Positions 8,738 through 16,097 of a stretch of 51,741 bases of DNA are shown here, in pieces. Source of the DNA: Shewanella surugensis (GTDB lineage: Bacteria > Pseudomonadota > Gammaproteobacteria > Enterobacterales > Shewanellaceae). The DNA is taken from the NCBI RefSeq assembly GCF_023284005.1, contig NZ_JAKIKS010000031.1:1-51741 (forward strand). The letters are read 5' to 3'. Position 1 is the stretch's first letter. Each line of letters opens with the position of its first letter. The notes beneath the pieces were generated by a model that had not been told where the DNA came from, ran no database searches, and worked only from the letters and a program-made list of their open reading frames with translations. Position numbers and translations under genes: made by a program.

Positions 8738-9547
8738 TTAACCTAAAAGACCTAGAACTAAACCAGTGTTTTGGTTAGCTGAAGACAGGATGTTAGTACC
8801 CGCTTGAACTAAAAGCTGGTTCTTAGTCATGTTAGCTGACTCAACTGCGAAATCAGTATCCATGATACGACCAGCAGCCGCTTGGGTGTTTTCAGTCACG
8901 TTAGCTAAGTTAGAGGCTGTGTGACCTAAACGGTTGATTTTAGCACCTAATTCAGAGCGTGATTCACCAATTAGATTAATTAGTTTGTCGACATTATCGA
9001 TGGCTAGCGTAGCACCACCAGCAGCGGTTAAATCATCAGCAGCGACACCAGAAGTATCAACGGCTGTTACCGTTACATCAAGAGTTTCAGCTGAAGAAGC
9101 TCCAATTTGGAAGGTAACACCGGTAGATAGCGTACCAAATAAATCGTTTCCAGCGTAAGTCGTCTCAGTAAGAATACGCGTCATTTCGTCATTTAGATCT
9201 TGAAATTCAGCATCTAAGGCATCTAAGTCAATACCTGAGTTTGTACCATTTGCTGCTTGAAGAGCCAATTCTTTTTGGCGGTCAGCAATAACGGTTAATT
9301 CATTCAGCGCGCCATCAGCAGTTTGCAGCATAGACGTCGCATCAGACACGTTACGGCTAGCAGTTTGCATACCAGTCACATTTGAATTTAAACGAGTGGC
9401 AATTTGTAGACCCGCGGCATCGTCAGAAGAGCTGTTGATACGTAGACCCGTTGATAAACGCTCCATAGCATTTGAAAGTAGGTCATTGCTTTTATTGACT
9501 GAAGTTTGAGCGATTAGTGAAGCATTATTAGTATGAACAGATAACAT
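8738..9547 (-). CDS. lafA: Lateral-type flagellin 2
   Basis: A filament subunit of 269 residues, collinear with flagellin 1 and nearly identical over the first 100 and last 60 residues; it ends NTGLVLGLLG. The centre differs (DTSGVAADDLTAAGGATLAIDN) but keeps the FQIGASSAETLDV core. A ribosome site (AAGGATTGAATC) precedes the ATG. The sigma28-like promoter upstream matches that of flagellin 1 in spacing and sequence, so the two genes are probably co-regulated and both may enter the filament. A recent tandem duplication followed by divergence of the surface-exposed centre is the simplest explanation. Confidence 0.93.
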   Translation of the reverse strand: MLSVHTNNASLIAQTSVNKSNDLLSNAMERLSTGLRINSSSDDAAGLQIATRLNSNVTGMQTASRNVSDATSMLQTADGALNELTVIADRQKELALQAANGTNSGIDLDALDAEFQDLNDEMTRILTETTYAGNDLFGTLSTGVTFQIGASSAETLDVTVTAVDTSGVAADDLTAAGGATLAIDNVDKLINLIGESRSELGAKINRLGHTASNLANVTENTQAAAGRIMDTDFAVESANMTKNQLLVQAGTNILSSANQNTGLVLGLLG

Positions 9548-9597
9548 GATTCAATCCTTAATTAAGTTGATACATCTATTTCGTTTGTCACATTCAA

Positions 9598-9625
9598 TAA
9601 AACGACACTGGCGCCACAAACTGAA
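9598..9625 (-). promoter_or_regulatory. Sigma28-like promoter of flagellin 2
   Basis: Minus strand: TTCAGTTT, 11 nt, GTCGTTTT. It matches the flagellin 1 promoter box for box while the spacer sequence is different, which indicates selection on the boxes. Confidence 0.6.
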
Positions 9626-9796
9626 TATCTGTGTAAAAATAAATGATCGATTGTTCGGATTTGTTGCCGGATGATTTCATTACCTGGGTTTTTAGATCTT
9701 TAGTTTGTTTTTGATTTTATTGTTAATTCTCACCAAGGTTTACATTAATGACTAAAGATCAATTTTTTGTAAATGCTCACCCCCGAAATATTATAA

Positions 9797-9973
9797 AGAC
9801 ACCCATAATTCATAATCAATTGGTCTAAGCCCTCCTTTTATCAAGATACTCATCATTGTATTTTCAAAAACTCGACCAAAGTCGATGGTTTTTATCTCTC
9901 GATTATCAAAACTATCAAGACACCCATGGTTATTTGATTTATTCGGTCGGAAGACTTTTATCAAGACATCCAT
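9797..9973. repeat. Cluster of RAYT-associated short repeats (AGACACCCAT type)
   Basis: Copies at 9797-9806 and 9918-9927 are exact (AGACACCCAT). Variants lie at 9844-9853 (AGATACTCAT) and 9964-9973 (AGACATCCAT). The last three are each preceded by TATCA. All lie downstream of the transposase gene, and an inverted copy (ATGGGTGTCT) lies upstream of it. A 60-codon minus-strand frame across this cluster is a by-product of the repeats. Confidence 0.7.
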
Positions 9974-10195
9974 GTTAGTTTTTGTATTTGATCATCTATT
10001 GTCTGGAGGAGAGGAGGGGCATTTGAATGCTAAATTTGTTTGCTGATTAAAAAGTGGGTTATTCAAAGTGTCTAGGAATATTCTATTTTATGAAAAAATG
10101 AAGTAAATCGGCGTCAGACATAATATTCAATAAATTGAAAACACCAATCATGATCATAAGGTGTAGAAAAGTTAAAGTGTGTAATCAGGAGGGGC

Positions 10196-11173
10196 TTATG
10201 GTTCTAGCCATTGATGACAATTGGCCGCACCTTGTCTTCGCTTTTTATCCAAGTGTTCGCAATAGAGATTGAGCTCTTGTAATGTTCCTACTGGGCCTTT
10301 GAATAAGCGAGTAAATTCAGAGGTGAGTTTTACCCAATTATCGAGAGGGATGTTCAATTTTTCTAGAATTACTTTTGCTGAGATATCAATGGGATCATAC
10401 TTTTCATCTTGCATGATATGACCTGTTTCATTGAGTAATTGAAAGTAATCTTGAAAATTAAACCTCAATCCTTTCGGCATATTCTTTCTTTCATTACCAG
10501 TAAAAGGTAATAATCGTTGTGGTTTTTTATTATCAAGGGTGTATTTAATTCTACATTTAATACTCGTAAAATTAGAATCTTCTAGCGTTTTAGCTGCTTT
10601 TGCTCGAATGGGATTAAGATCAACATAGGCCATGCAGGCTATGACTGCCGCCTCATCAAGTAATGCTTGGGATTTAAACCTGCCTTCCCAGAATCGTCCG
10701 CTGCATTTATCTTCTTTATTTGCCATTCGTGCGATAGGCTCATTTAATGCCCGCATAAACCAGCTTATATCGCTTAATCTAGCTCTATATTTTGCTATTG
10801 TATGAGCTAATATATTGATTTCATAATTTTCAAGTTTGATCCCTTGAGAAAATTTCTGGGTGATACTTGTTCCTTTGAACAGCTTGTGCCAATGCTCTAC
10901 TACCTCCCTGTTATTCCAGCTATTCGCTTGATAGATATCTATGCTTAAAACTAGATGTACGTGGTTTGACATGACGGCATAAGCACAAACATCAATAGAG
11001 AATATCTCAGCCAGCAACAACAAACGATTTTCAACCCAGTCTCGTCGATGCTCATAGGATTGGCCGGTATAATTGTCTACTCCGCATAAAAATGCTCTGC
11101 GAACACAGCGTGAAATACAGTGATAAAAAGAAGTGTCTTCCATACTGACAATGGCTTTTCTTGGTGTTGGCAT
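10196..11173 (-). CDS. REP-associated tyrosine transposase (RAYT, Y1_Tnp family)
   Basis: A protein of 325 residues in the IS200-like HUH transposase superfamily. The metal-binding HUH motif is in MSNHVHLVL. A downstream segment CMAYVDLNPIRAKAA matches the family's tyrosine-bearing helix. RGRFWEGRF-type residues (SGRFWEGRFKSQ) are also typical of RAYTs. The start has an AAGG nine nt upstream. RAYTs are usually single-copy domesticated transposases that mobilise short palindromic REP elements. Short repeats in opposite orientation on the two sides of this gene fit that. It interrupts the stretch between the flagellin and hook genes and is not part of the flagellar system. The full REP palindrome could not be defined by eye. 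Confidence 0.88.
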   Translation of the reverse strand: MPTPRKAIVSMEDTSFYHCISRCVRRAFLCGVDNYTGQSYEHRRDWVENRLLLLAEIFSIDVCAYAVMSNHVHLVLSIDIYQANSWNNREVVEHWHKLFKGTSITQKFSQGIKLENYEINILAHTIAKYRARLSDISWFMRALNEPIARMANKEDKCSGRFWEGRFKSQALLDEAAVIACMAYVDLNPIRAKAAKTLEDSNFTSIKCRIKYTLDNKKPQRLLPFTGNERKNMPKGLRFNFQDYFQLLNETGHIMQDEKYDPIDISAKVILEKLNIPLDNWVKLTSEFTRLFKGPVGTLQELNLYCEHLDKKRRQGAANCHQWLEP

Positions 11174-11238
11174 AAGTAAAACCTTAGCTGTTATCCATCA
11201 ACTCTCATTAAGCCTAGCTCAAATTGGTTATGTTAGCG

Positions 11239-11257
11239 CAGAATCATGGGTGTCTAA
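11239..11257. repeat. RAYT-associated repeat upstream of the transposase
   Basis: CAGAATCATGGGTGTCTAA, inverted relative to the copies at 9797-9973. The same 19 bases recur at 13043-13061 inside the neighbouring gene. Confidence 0.7.
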
Positions 11258-11334
11258 ATTAGCGTCTGAATTTTTAGCGGATAAACTTGATGTCTGAATT
11301 AAATCATTTACAGTAAAGGGAGGTTGTTGAATGT

Positions 11335-11366
11335 AAAAAGCCAGTGATTATTATCACTGGCTTTTT
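11335..11366 (-). terminator. Rho-independent terminator of the second beta-helix gene
   Basis: A perfect 14-bp inverted repeat AAAAAGCCAGTGAT / ATCACTGGCTTTTT with a 4-nt loop and T tracts both ways, about 50 bp past the stop at 11418. Confidence 0.85.
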
Positions 11367-11417
11367 CTTATGTCAATTGAGTTTTAATCAGTCATCTAAA
11401 ATTTCACTTACAAAAAT

Positions 11418-13568
11418 TTAATGATTTTGATCGATGATCTGTCCTTGGCTTAGTAACTGACTATTGTGACCAAAGGTGATACTGGCACCGGACTCGATAA
11501 TAAATATAGCGTTAGGTGAAATCGACAAGCTTATATCGTCACTAATGTGTAAATTACTGCCTGTTGTAAGGGTTACAATTTGATAGCGACTAAAGTGTGT
11601 GTCTCCAACGATAACAAAATCATCCTCGAGTCGATATTCTGTTTCTAGATTGTAGCCTGGATCTATTTGAAATGGATCTGAGACTTTTAAATATTCAGGT
11701 AATTTAACGACTAGTGTATTACGAGCTATATCGTTCAAAGCCATTGATTGACGATACTCACTATAATCAACGTGTAACCCATCGGTATGCCCAACTGCTT
11801 GCTGAAAATCAATGATGGTAGCTGCAATATCTGATACCAGATTGCTATCCCACCAGTTGAATTTTGCATTGATCACGATAGGAGAGAATGGTTGTGACTC
11901 ACTTAAGTTCAGTTCAGCTTCATTCCCATTTCCATTTCCATTTCCATAAGCATGAAAAGGATAGACTTGAGTAAACAGATGAGTGCTATTATCAACAAAA
12001 TCGTTATATTCAATTTGTGTTTCTAATGCTTGGGTTTCTGGTACGACATCTAGGCGTATGGCCTGATGATTATTAATGAAACGGGTATGAGAGATCTGTA
12101 ATGATGTTGGCTGATCATCACTGATATCTGGAGATATACTAGCGGTGTTATCCTCTACAGGGTTAACTATTGAGGGGACTAAGTTAGCGTAAACACCTTG
12201 CTGCGCATGTTGAATCTGTGCATAGTTTAGATTGATTTCAGCGCCTTGAGATAATTGAATCCCTTGCCAGTTTTGATCAACTAAGTGTGATGCTGCACTG
12301 AAGTTGACTCTGTTTGTGGAAGTGCCTTGTGCGTATAGGCTACCACTGATATTAATTTGAGCGCCTTCTTCAGCAATAACTTGTACACCTTCAGTTAATT
12401 GCCAATGTCCTTGGACATTAATTTGACTGTTTTTACTTAAATAAATGACCGCGCCGGGCTCTGCAATAAACCTTGCTGTTTTATCTAACGTCAGTGTTGT
12501 GTTTTCACTCACGGTTAACATGCTGTTGGTTGTCAGAGTGGCTAGTTGGTAAGGTTTGATCTTTGTGTCACCCGCAATCAGAAAATTACCATCGAGTCGA
12601 TAATGACTTTCACGATTAAAGCCAGGATCGATTGTAATGGGATCGTCTCGTTTTAATTTTAATGGCAGTTGGAGCAAGAAAGCATTAGTAAGGATGTCAT
12701 TGTCGTAAATGGATTGTCGATAATGACTATAATCGACTCTTAAAGCATGGGTGTCTTGATTATTTTCTTGGGTGTCTTGGATTTGTTGTTTAAGCCGATT
12801 TGTATCGGTTGTTGACCACCAATTAAAGCGGGCATCGACAATTACTGGGCTCATTTGCAAGCCATTATTGTGCGCTTGGCTTGAGGTATAGAGATGGTAT
12901 TGATTATCGTTAAATTGGTTATATTGTATGACGGATTCTAACTGGCCAAAGGTGTGTTGTTCGCTAATATTGATGGCAGTGTGATTGTTATTGAAGTTAC
13001 TGTAGCGAATATTGAGTTGGCTGGTGTGATCATTTCTTATTTCAGAATCATGGGTGTCTAATTCGGTTTGCTCATTAGGGAATAAAATGGTCGTGCCGAT
13101 ATGAGCATAAATAGCGTTACTTGCATGACTGATTTGGGTATGGCGTAAATTAACCACAGAGCCATTATAGGTGTCGATCCCTTGCCAATCACTATTTGTT
13201 GGGGCCAGTTGCACCGATTGAAAGCGATTCATGTTGTATTCATGACCCAATGAGCTGAGCTCACCGTATACGGCAATGCTTCCTTTTTGGCCAATATCGA
13301 TATTAACGCCTTCTTCTAAAATCAATACCGCCTCGGGATTAATGGTCAGTTTTGTATCGGCATTTAAATAGATTTGAGTGTTAGCTGCAACGATAACTCT
13401 ATCACCCGCATCAATGGTAAAGTCTTGCTGGATAAACCATTGCTCTGAGGCGTAATAGTCCATAGCTAAAGCTGAAGGCGTCAGGGCTAGTGATGTTAAG
13501 CCAAGTGAGGCCATTGTCATCCAACCTGTAAAGCTTGAAATAGAACCAGTATAAGTACGCACAGTCAT
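11418..13568 (-). CDS. Secreted parallel beta-helix protein (paralogue of 1-1275)
   Basis: A protein of 716 residues with an AAAAAGGA site before the ATG and a signal peptide ending TPSALA. The body has two similar modules. Each runs through strands rich in Ile/Val/Ala turns, a DWQGI or NWQGI turn, an IQHAQQGVYANL-like rung, a long insert and an (A)RFNWW/KFNWWDS motif before VDYSxYRQS. These are right-handed beta-helix signatures, and the order matches the partial protein at 1-1275. Copies of the RAYT-associated repeat lie inside the second half of the first module, at 12748-12779 and 13043-13061, where they encode DTH/DTQ tripeptides in frame. The export route beyond Sec and the function are unknown; surface or carbohydrate-related roles are inference. 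Confidence 0.8.
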   Translation of the reverse strand: MTVRTYTGSISSFTGWMTMASLGLTSLALTPSALAMDYYASEQWFIQQDFTIDAGDRVIVAANTQIYLNADTKLTINPEAVLILEEGVNIDIGQKGSIAVYGELSSLGHEYNMNRFQSVQLAPTNSDWQGIDTYNGSVVNLRHTQISHASNAIYAHIGTTILFPNEQTELDTHDSEIRNDHTSQLNIRYSNFNNNHTAINISEQHTFGQLESVIQYNQFNDNQYHLYTSSQAHNNGLQMSPVIVDARFNWWSTTDTNRLKQQIQDTQENNQDTHALRVDYSHYRQSIYDNDILTNAFLLQLPLKLKRDDPITIDPGFNRESHYRLDGNFLIAGDTKIKPYQLATLTTNSMLTVSENTTLTLDKTARFIAEPGAVIYLSKNSQINVQGHWQLTEGVQVIAEEGAQINISGSLYAQGTSTNRVNFSAASHLVDQNWQGIQLSQGAEINLNYAQIQHAQQGVYANLVPSIVNPVEDNTASISPDISDDQPTSLQISHTRFINNHQAIRLDVVPETQALETQIEYNDFVDNSTHLFTQVYPFHAYGNGNGNGNEAELNLSESQPFSPIVINAKFNWWDSNLVSDIAATIIDFQQAVGHTDGLHVDYSEYRQSMALNDIARNTLVVKLPEYLKVSDPFQIDPGYNLETEYRLEDDFVIVGDTHFSRYQIVTLTTGSNLHISDDISLSISPNAIFIIESGASITFGHNSQLLSQGQIIDQNH
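12748..12779. repeat. Two RAYT-type repeats inside the beta-helix coding sequence
   Basis: ATGGGTGTCTTGAT at 12748 and TTGGGTGTCTTGG at 12768 lie 21 bp apart, encoding QDTQ and QDTH on the minus strand. Confidence 0.55.
13043..13061. repeat. 19-bp RAYT-type repeat inside the beta-helix coding sequence
   Basis: Identical over 19 bases (CAGAATCATGGGTGTCTAA) to the copy at 11239-11257, upstream of the transposase. Here it is translated in frame as LDTHDSE. Confidence 0.75.
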
Positions 13569-13592
13569 TCCTTTTTAGATTCGTTGAGTACC

Positions 13593-13620
13593 CGATAGCG
13601 GTGATTTTTTCTCGCTATCG
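13593..13620 (-). promoter_or_regulatory. Leader stem-loop before the beta-helix gene
   Basis: The 8-bp stem CGATAGCG / CGCTATCG has a 12-nt loop rich in T on the plus strand and lies 25 bp upstream of the start codon. It would be in the 5' leader, just before the ribosome site, so it could influence translation or mRNA stability. Confidence 0.4.
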
Positions 13621-14023
13621 ACCTTGTCTTTCATTGGGCGATACCTTACTCCTAGAGAGAGTGCAAATAAACCCTAAAAAGTCACAATTAAAACATTTTA
13701 TTAACAATGTGTGATGGAGATCGAATTAATACTTTATTTTTTGTGTTTAACAGGTTTGACCACTGCAAATATGAAGTTTTGTAGATGATTAAATTTCAAT
13801 CTTATTAAATTGCAGTGGATTGAACTTAATCGATCGTAGAGGAATAAAAAGATTTAAAATATGGAAGAGGCTATAGGCCGTGAAGCGAAAATGACATTAA
13901 CCTTATAAAAAATAAATTATTACTATGTTATGAACCGATATGGGACGATGCATGTCTATAGGAAAACGTATCTGTCTGTATAAGTTATACCTTCGGCTTA
14001 CTTATTTCGTGAGCTTGGTATCA
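13621..14023. other. AT-rich intergenic stretch without a gene
   Basis: About 400 bp between the beta-helix gene leader and the repeats at the 3' end of the lateral hook operon. No convincing frame or terminator was found. Confidence 0.5.
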
Positions 14024-14172
14024 CCATCAATGAACGTATTAGCCGGCCCCAGAAGCGAAGATAGCTGATTGCGGTTTACATTCGGTTGGGAGTACCTATC
14101 AATGAACGAACTTTACCCTAATAATGAAGACACCTGATTTCGGTTTACATTTGCCTGCGCCATCAATGAACG
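14024..14172. repeat. Degenerate repeats at the 3' end of the hook operon
   Basis: The last 47 bp of the gene ending at 14113 region (14126-14172) are repeated imperfectly at 14057-14108: both contain CTGATT(T/G)CGGTTTACATT and end in ATCAATGAACG. A third copy of only the ATCAATGAACGTAT edge lies at 14027-14039. The downstream copy carries a stop in the corresponding frame, so it is not translated as an extension. Confidence 0.7.
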
Positions 14173-15156
14173 TATATGCGCGGTAAAAGGGCTAGGCTGC
14201 ATTAGGGTGTTGAGGCGTTGTAATGTGCTCTGTAGGTCAAAATCTTGCTGTTTGCCGTTATTGATTTGTTTAAGCTGTAATCGTACTTTTTGTTGTACTT
14301 CACCTAAATCTTTAAGTTGCAGCTCAATTTTACTCAAGGATTTACTGATTTTAGCCATGCTTTGTTTAAGTTCACTTTGGCTAGTAAATTTCCATTCTCT
14401 TGGATCTTGCCAATTTAGCTCTTCAATGACCTTAATGAGTCTTGGTTCTCCTGCAGGCAGACGCTGTCCTTGTCCTGTCATGAAAATTCCCTCTTTAATC
14501 AATAGCCATTGTTGCTCATGAGTATTGAATAAACTCGGCCCTATTTTTGAAGCCGTTTGTTGAGCAAAGGCTTGCAGCTGGATCCCCAAGGGTTTTAGGC
14601 TCGCGGCTAAATGGCTGGATAAGCTGGCTTGAGAAAGATTAGCGGGCAGGGTGATATTAGTGACAGCACCGCCTATTTGTATACTGATCCGCTCGTCTCT
14701 GGCTTTAGATTGGGTCAATTCGACGGATTTTAATCTAAATTGACGTGGGCTGGCTGGGTGCGTGGCTGAGATCACATTCAGTTGATGATCTAATAGCGCC
14801 TTGCCTTGATATTCAGGCTTAAGTGTCACGAGTCTTTGCTGTAATTTAAGACTGACTTTGTTGGGCTCAGTTTGGATCGAGGGGGTATTTTTTAGCGATA
14901 ACTGGACTTGTTTTTTAAGCTGCTTTAGCAATTGAACGACTTGTTTTAAACTCTGTTCGGCCACTTGCGCGGCTGAAATTTTATGTTGACCTTGGGTGAC
15001 TTTAGCCCAGCGTACATAAGATTCCAGCCTGTGGGTTGGAATGGAGGAAACGTTAGCCTGAACACTTGGCAGATATTGAGACCGTTCACTAATAGGTGCA
15101 CTGACCGTTTGACTGCGTTGTTGAACGTTAAGGCTGTCGGTAACTCCATTAATCAT
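14113..15156 (-). CDS. Unassigned flagellar-operon protein downstream of flgL, flagellin-like core
   Basis: A protein of 347 residues, last gene of the hook operon, starting 12 bp after flgL. No signal peptide. Residues of about 50-105 form a helix-rich segment with LKQ repeats. The middle has EYQGKALLDHQL and, later, ISIQIGGAVTNITL, which recall the flagellin elements YxGxxLxD and FQIGA. The C-terminal third is again helical (IELQLKDLGEVQQKVRLQLKQ). It does not show the LRLxPxxLG-type FliK C-domain. It could be a filament- or hook-associated export substrate specific to lateral systems. The flagellin resemblance is my reading of short motifs, not an alignment score. The 3' end takes part in the degenerate duplication noted separately. 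Confidence 0.6.
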   Translation of the reverse strand: MINGVTDSLNVQQRSQTVSAPISERSQYLPSVQANVSSIPTHRLESYVRWAKVTQGQHKISAAQVAEQSLKQVVQLLKQLKKQVQLSLKNTPSIQTEPNKVSLKLQQRLVTLKPEYQGKALLDHQLNVISATHPASPRQFRLKSVELTQSKARDERISIQIGGAVTNITLPANLSQASLSSHLAASLKPLGIQLQAFAQQTASKIGPSLFNTHEQQWLLIKEGIFMTGQGQRLPAGEPRLIKVIEELNWQDPREWKFTSQSELKQSMAKISKSLSKIELQLKDLGEVQQKVRLQLKQINNGKQQDFDLQSTLQRLNTLMQPSPFTAHIRSLMAQANVNRNQVSSLLG

Positions 15157-15168
15157 AATGTTTGGTCT

Positions 15169-16086
15169 CTATATTTGACTAAATAGCGATAGTTTACTGA
15201 TTTGTACGAAAGTTTGTTGAGTGACCTGTAGCGCGGTCAGCTTCATATTAAACTCAGCGGTGGCTTGAGCATAATCTAAGGTTTCAATCTCTCCGATAAG
15301 TGCTTCACTAAAAATGTTCATTTCTTCGTGCGAGGATTGTGTCAGGCTTAAGCTGTTTTGCTTGCCACCTAAGTCAGTGATAGTAGCACTAATACTGTTT
15401 AAAGTGTCATCTAACGTATCCTGCATGGCTGTGGATGCATTATCAAAGTTAACATCACCCGGTGATAATGTCGGATCGTTTAATATATCAATATAAGCTT
15501 GTGCTTGGTTAAAGATATCATCAGTGCCATTACTAAAAATGAAAGCGTCAGCAGTCACATTGGCTTCCATCCAAGTATTATTAGCCACTTGTACTTCGCG
15601 CTGGTTGCTATCACCTTGATAGATATAAACACCATTTGTGTCTTTAAGCAGCGGCTGAGTATCGGTGAGGTTACCTGAAAACAGATAGTTACCACTTTCA
15701 TCGGTGGCATTAACCAGTGACACCATGCTCTCCATTAACTCTTCCATTTCAGCACCATAGGCGGCTCTGTCTTCTGGAGATAGAGAACCATTATTAGACG
15801 CTACAGCAATTTCGCGTAATCGACCTTGAAGATCGATCATGCTAGAAAGGTGGGTTTCAGAGCGATCCAGTCCTGAGCTTAGCGATTTAATATTATCGAT
15901 ATACTGAGTCGTCGCAGCCACATCTCGCTGAGTGCCTATCACTTGGACGGAGCCAATGGGATTGTCTGACGGCTTGAGTAATGATTTGCCTGTCGATTGC
16001 ATTTCATTAAGGCGAGCAATTTCGATAGTCGCTTTTTGTAAGCTATACAGATTACTGCTGTACATGTTTTGCATACTGACGCGCAT
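15169..16086 (-). CDS. flgL: FlgL, hook-filament junction protein (HAP3)
   Basis: A protein of 305 residues in the flagellin/HAP3 family. The N-terminus MRVSMQNMYSSNLYSLQ and the following ARLNEMQSTGKSLLKPSDNPIGS match the HAP3 opening (helix, then GKRI-x-PSDDP). The C-terminus has the paired D0 helix (FNMKLTALQVTQQTFVQISKLSLF). It joins the last hook-associated ring to the filament and leaves the cell through the flagellar export gate. The ATG has AAGGAAATAAACC upstream. It follows flgK by 11 bp in the flgBCDEFGHIJKL operon. Confidence 0.95.
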   Translation of the reverse strand: MRVSMQNMYSSNLYSLQKATIEIARLNEMQSTGKSLLKPSDNPIGSVQVIGTQRDVAATTQYIDNIKSLSSGLDRSETHLSSMIDLQGRLREIAVASNNGSLSPEDRAAYGAEMEELMESMVSLVNATDESGNYLFSGNLTDTQPLLKDTNGVYIYQGDSNQREVQVANNTWMEANVTADAFIFSNGTDDIFNQAQAYIDILNDPTLSPGDVNFDNASTAMQDTLDDTLNSISATITDLGGKQNSLSLTQSSHEEMNIFSEALIGEIETLDYAQATAEFNMKLTALQVTQQTFVQISKLSLFSQI

Positions 16087-16097
16087 GGTTTATTTCC

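Noticed and set aside
9791..9973. A 60-codon minus-strand frame next to the transposase
   Set aside because: It consists almost wholly of the AGACACCCAT-type repeats and their spacers.
14113..15156. Calling the last hook-operon gene fliK
   Set aside because: The LRLxPxxLG-type hook-length C-domain is not visible and the motifs present look more like flagellin.
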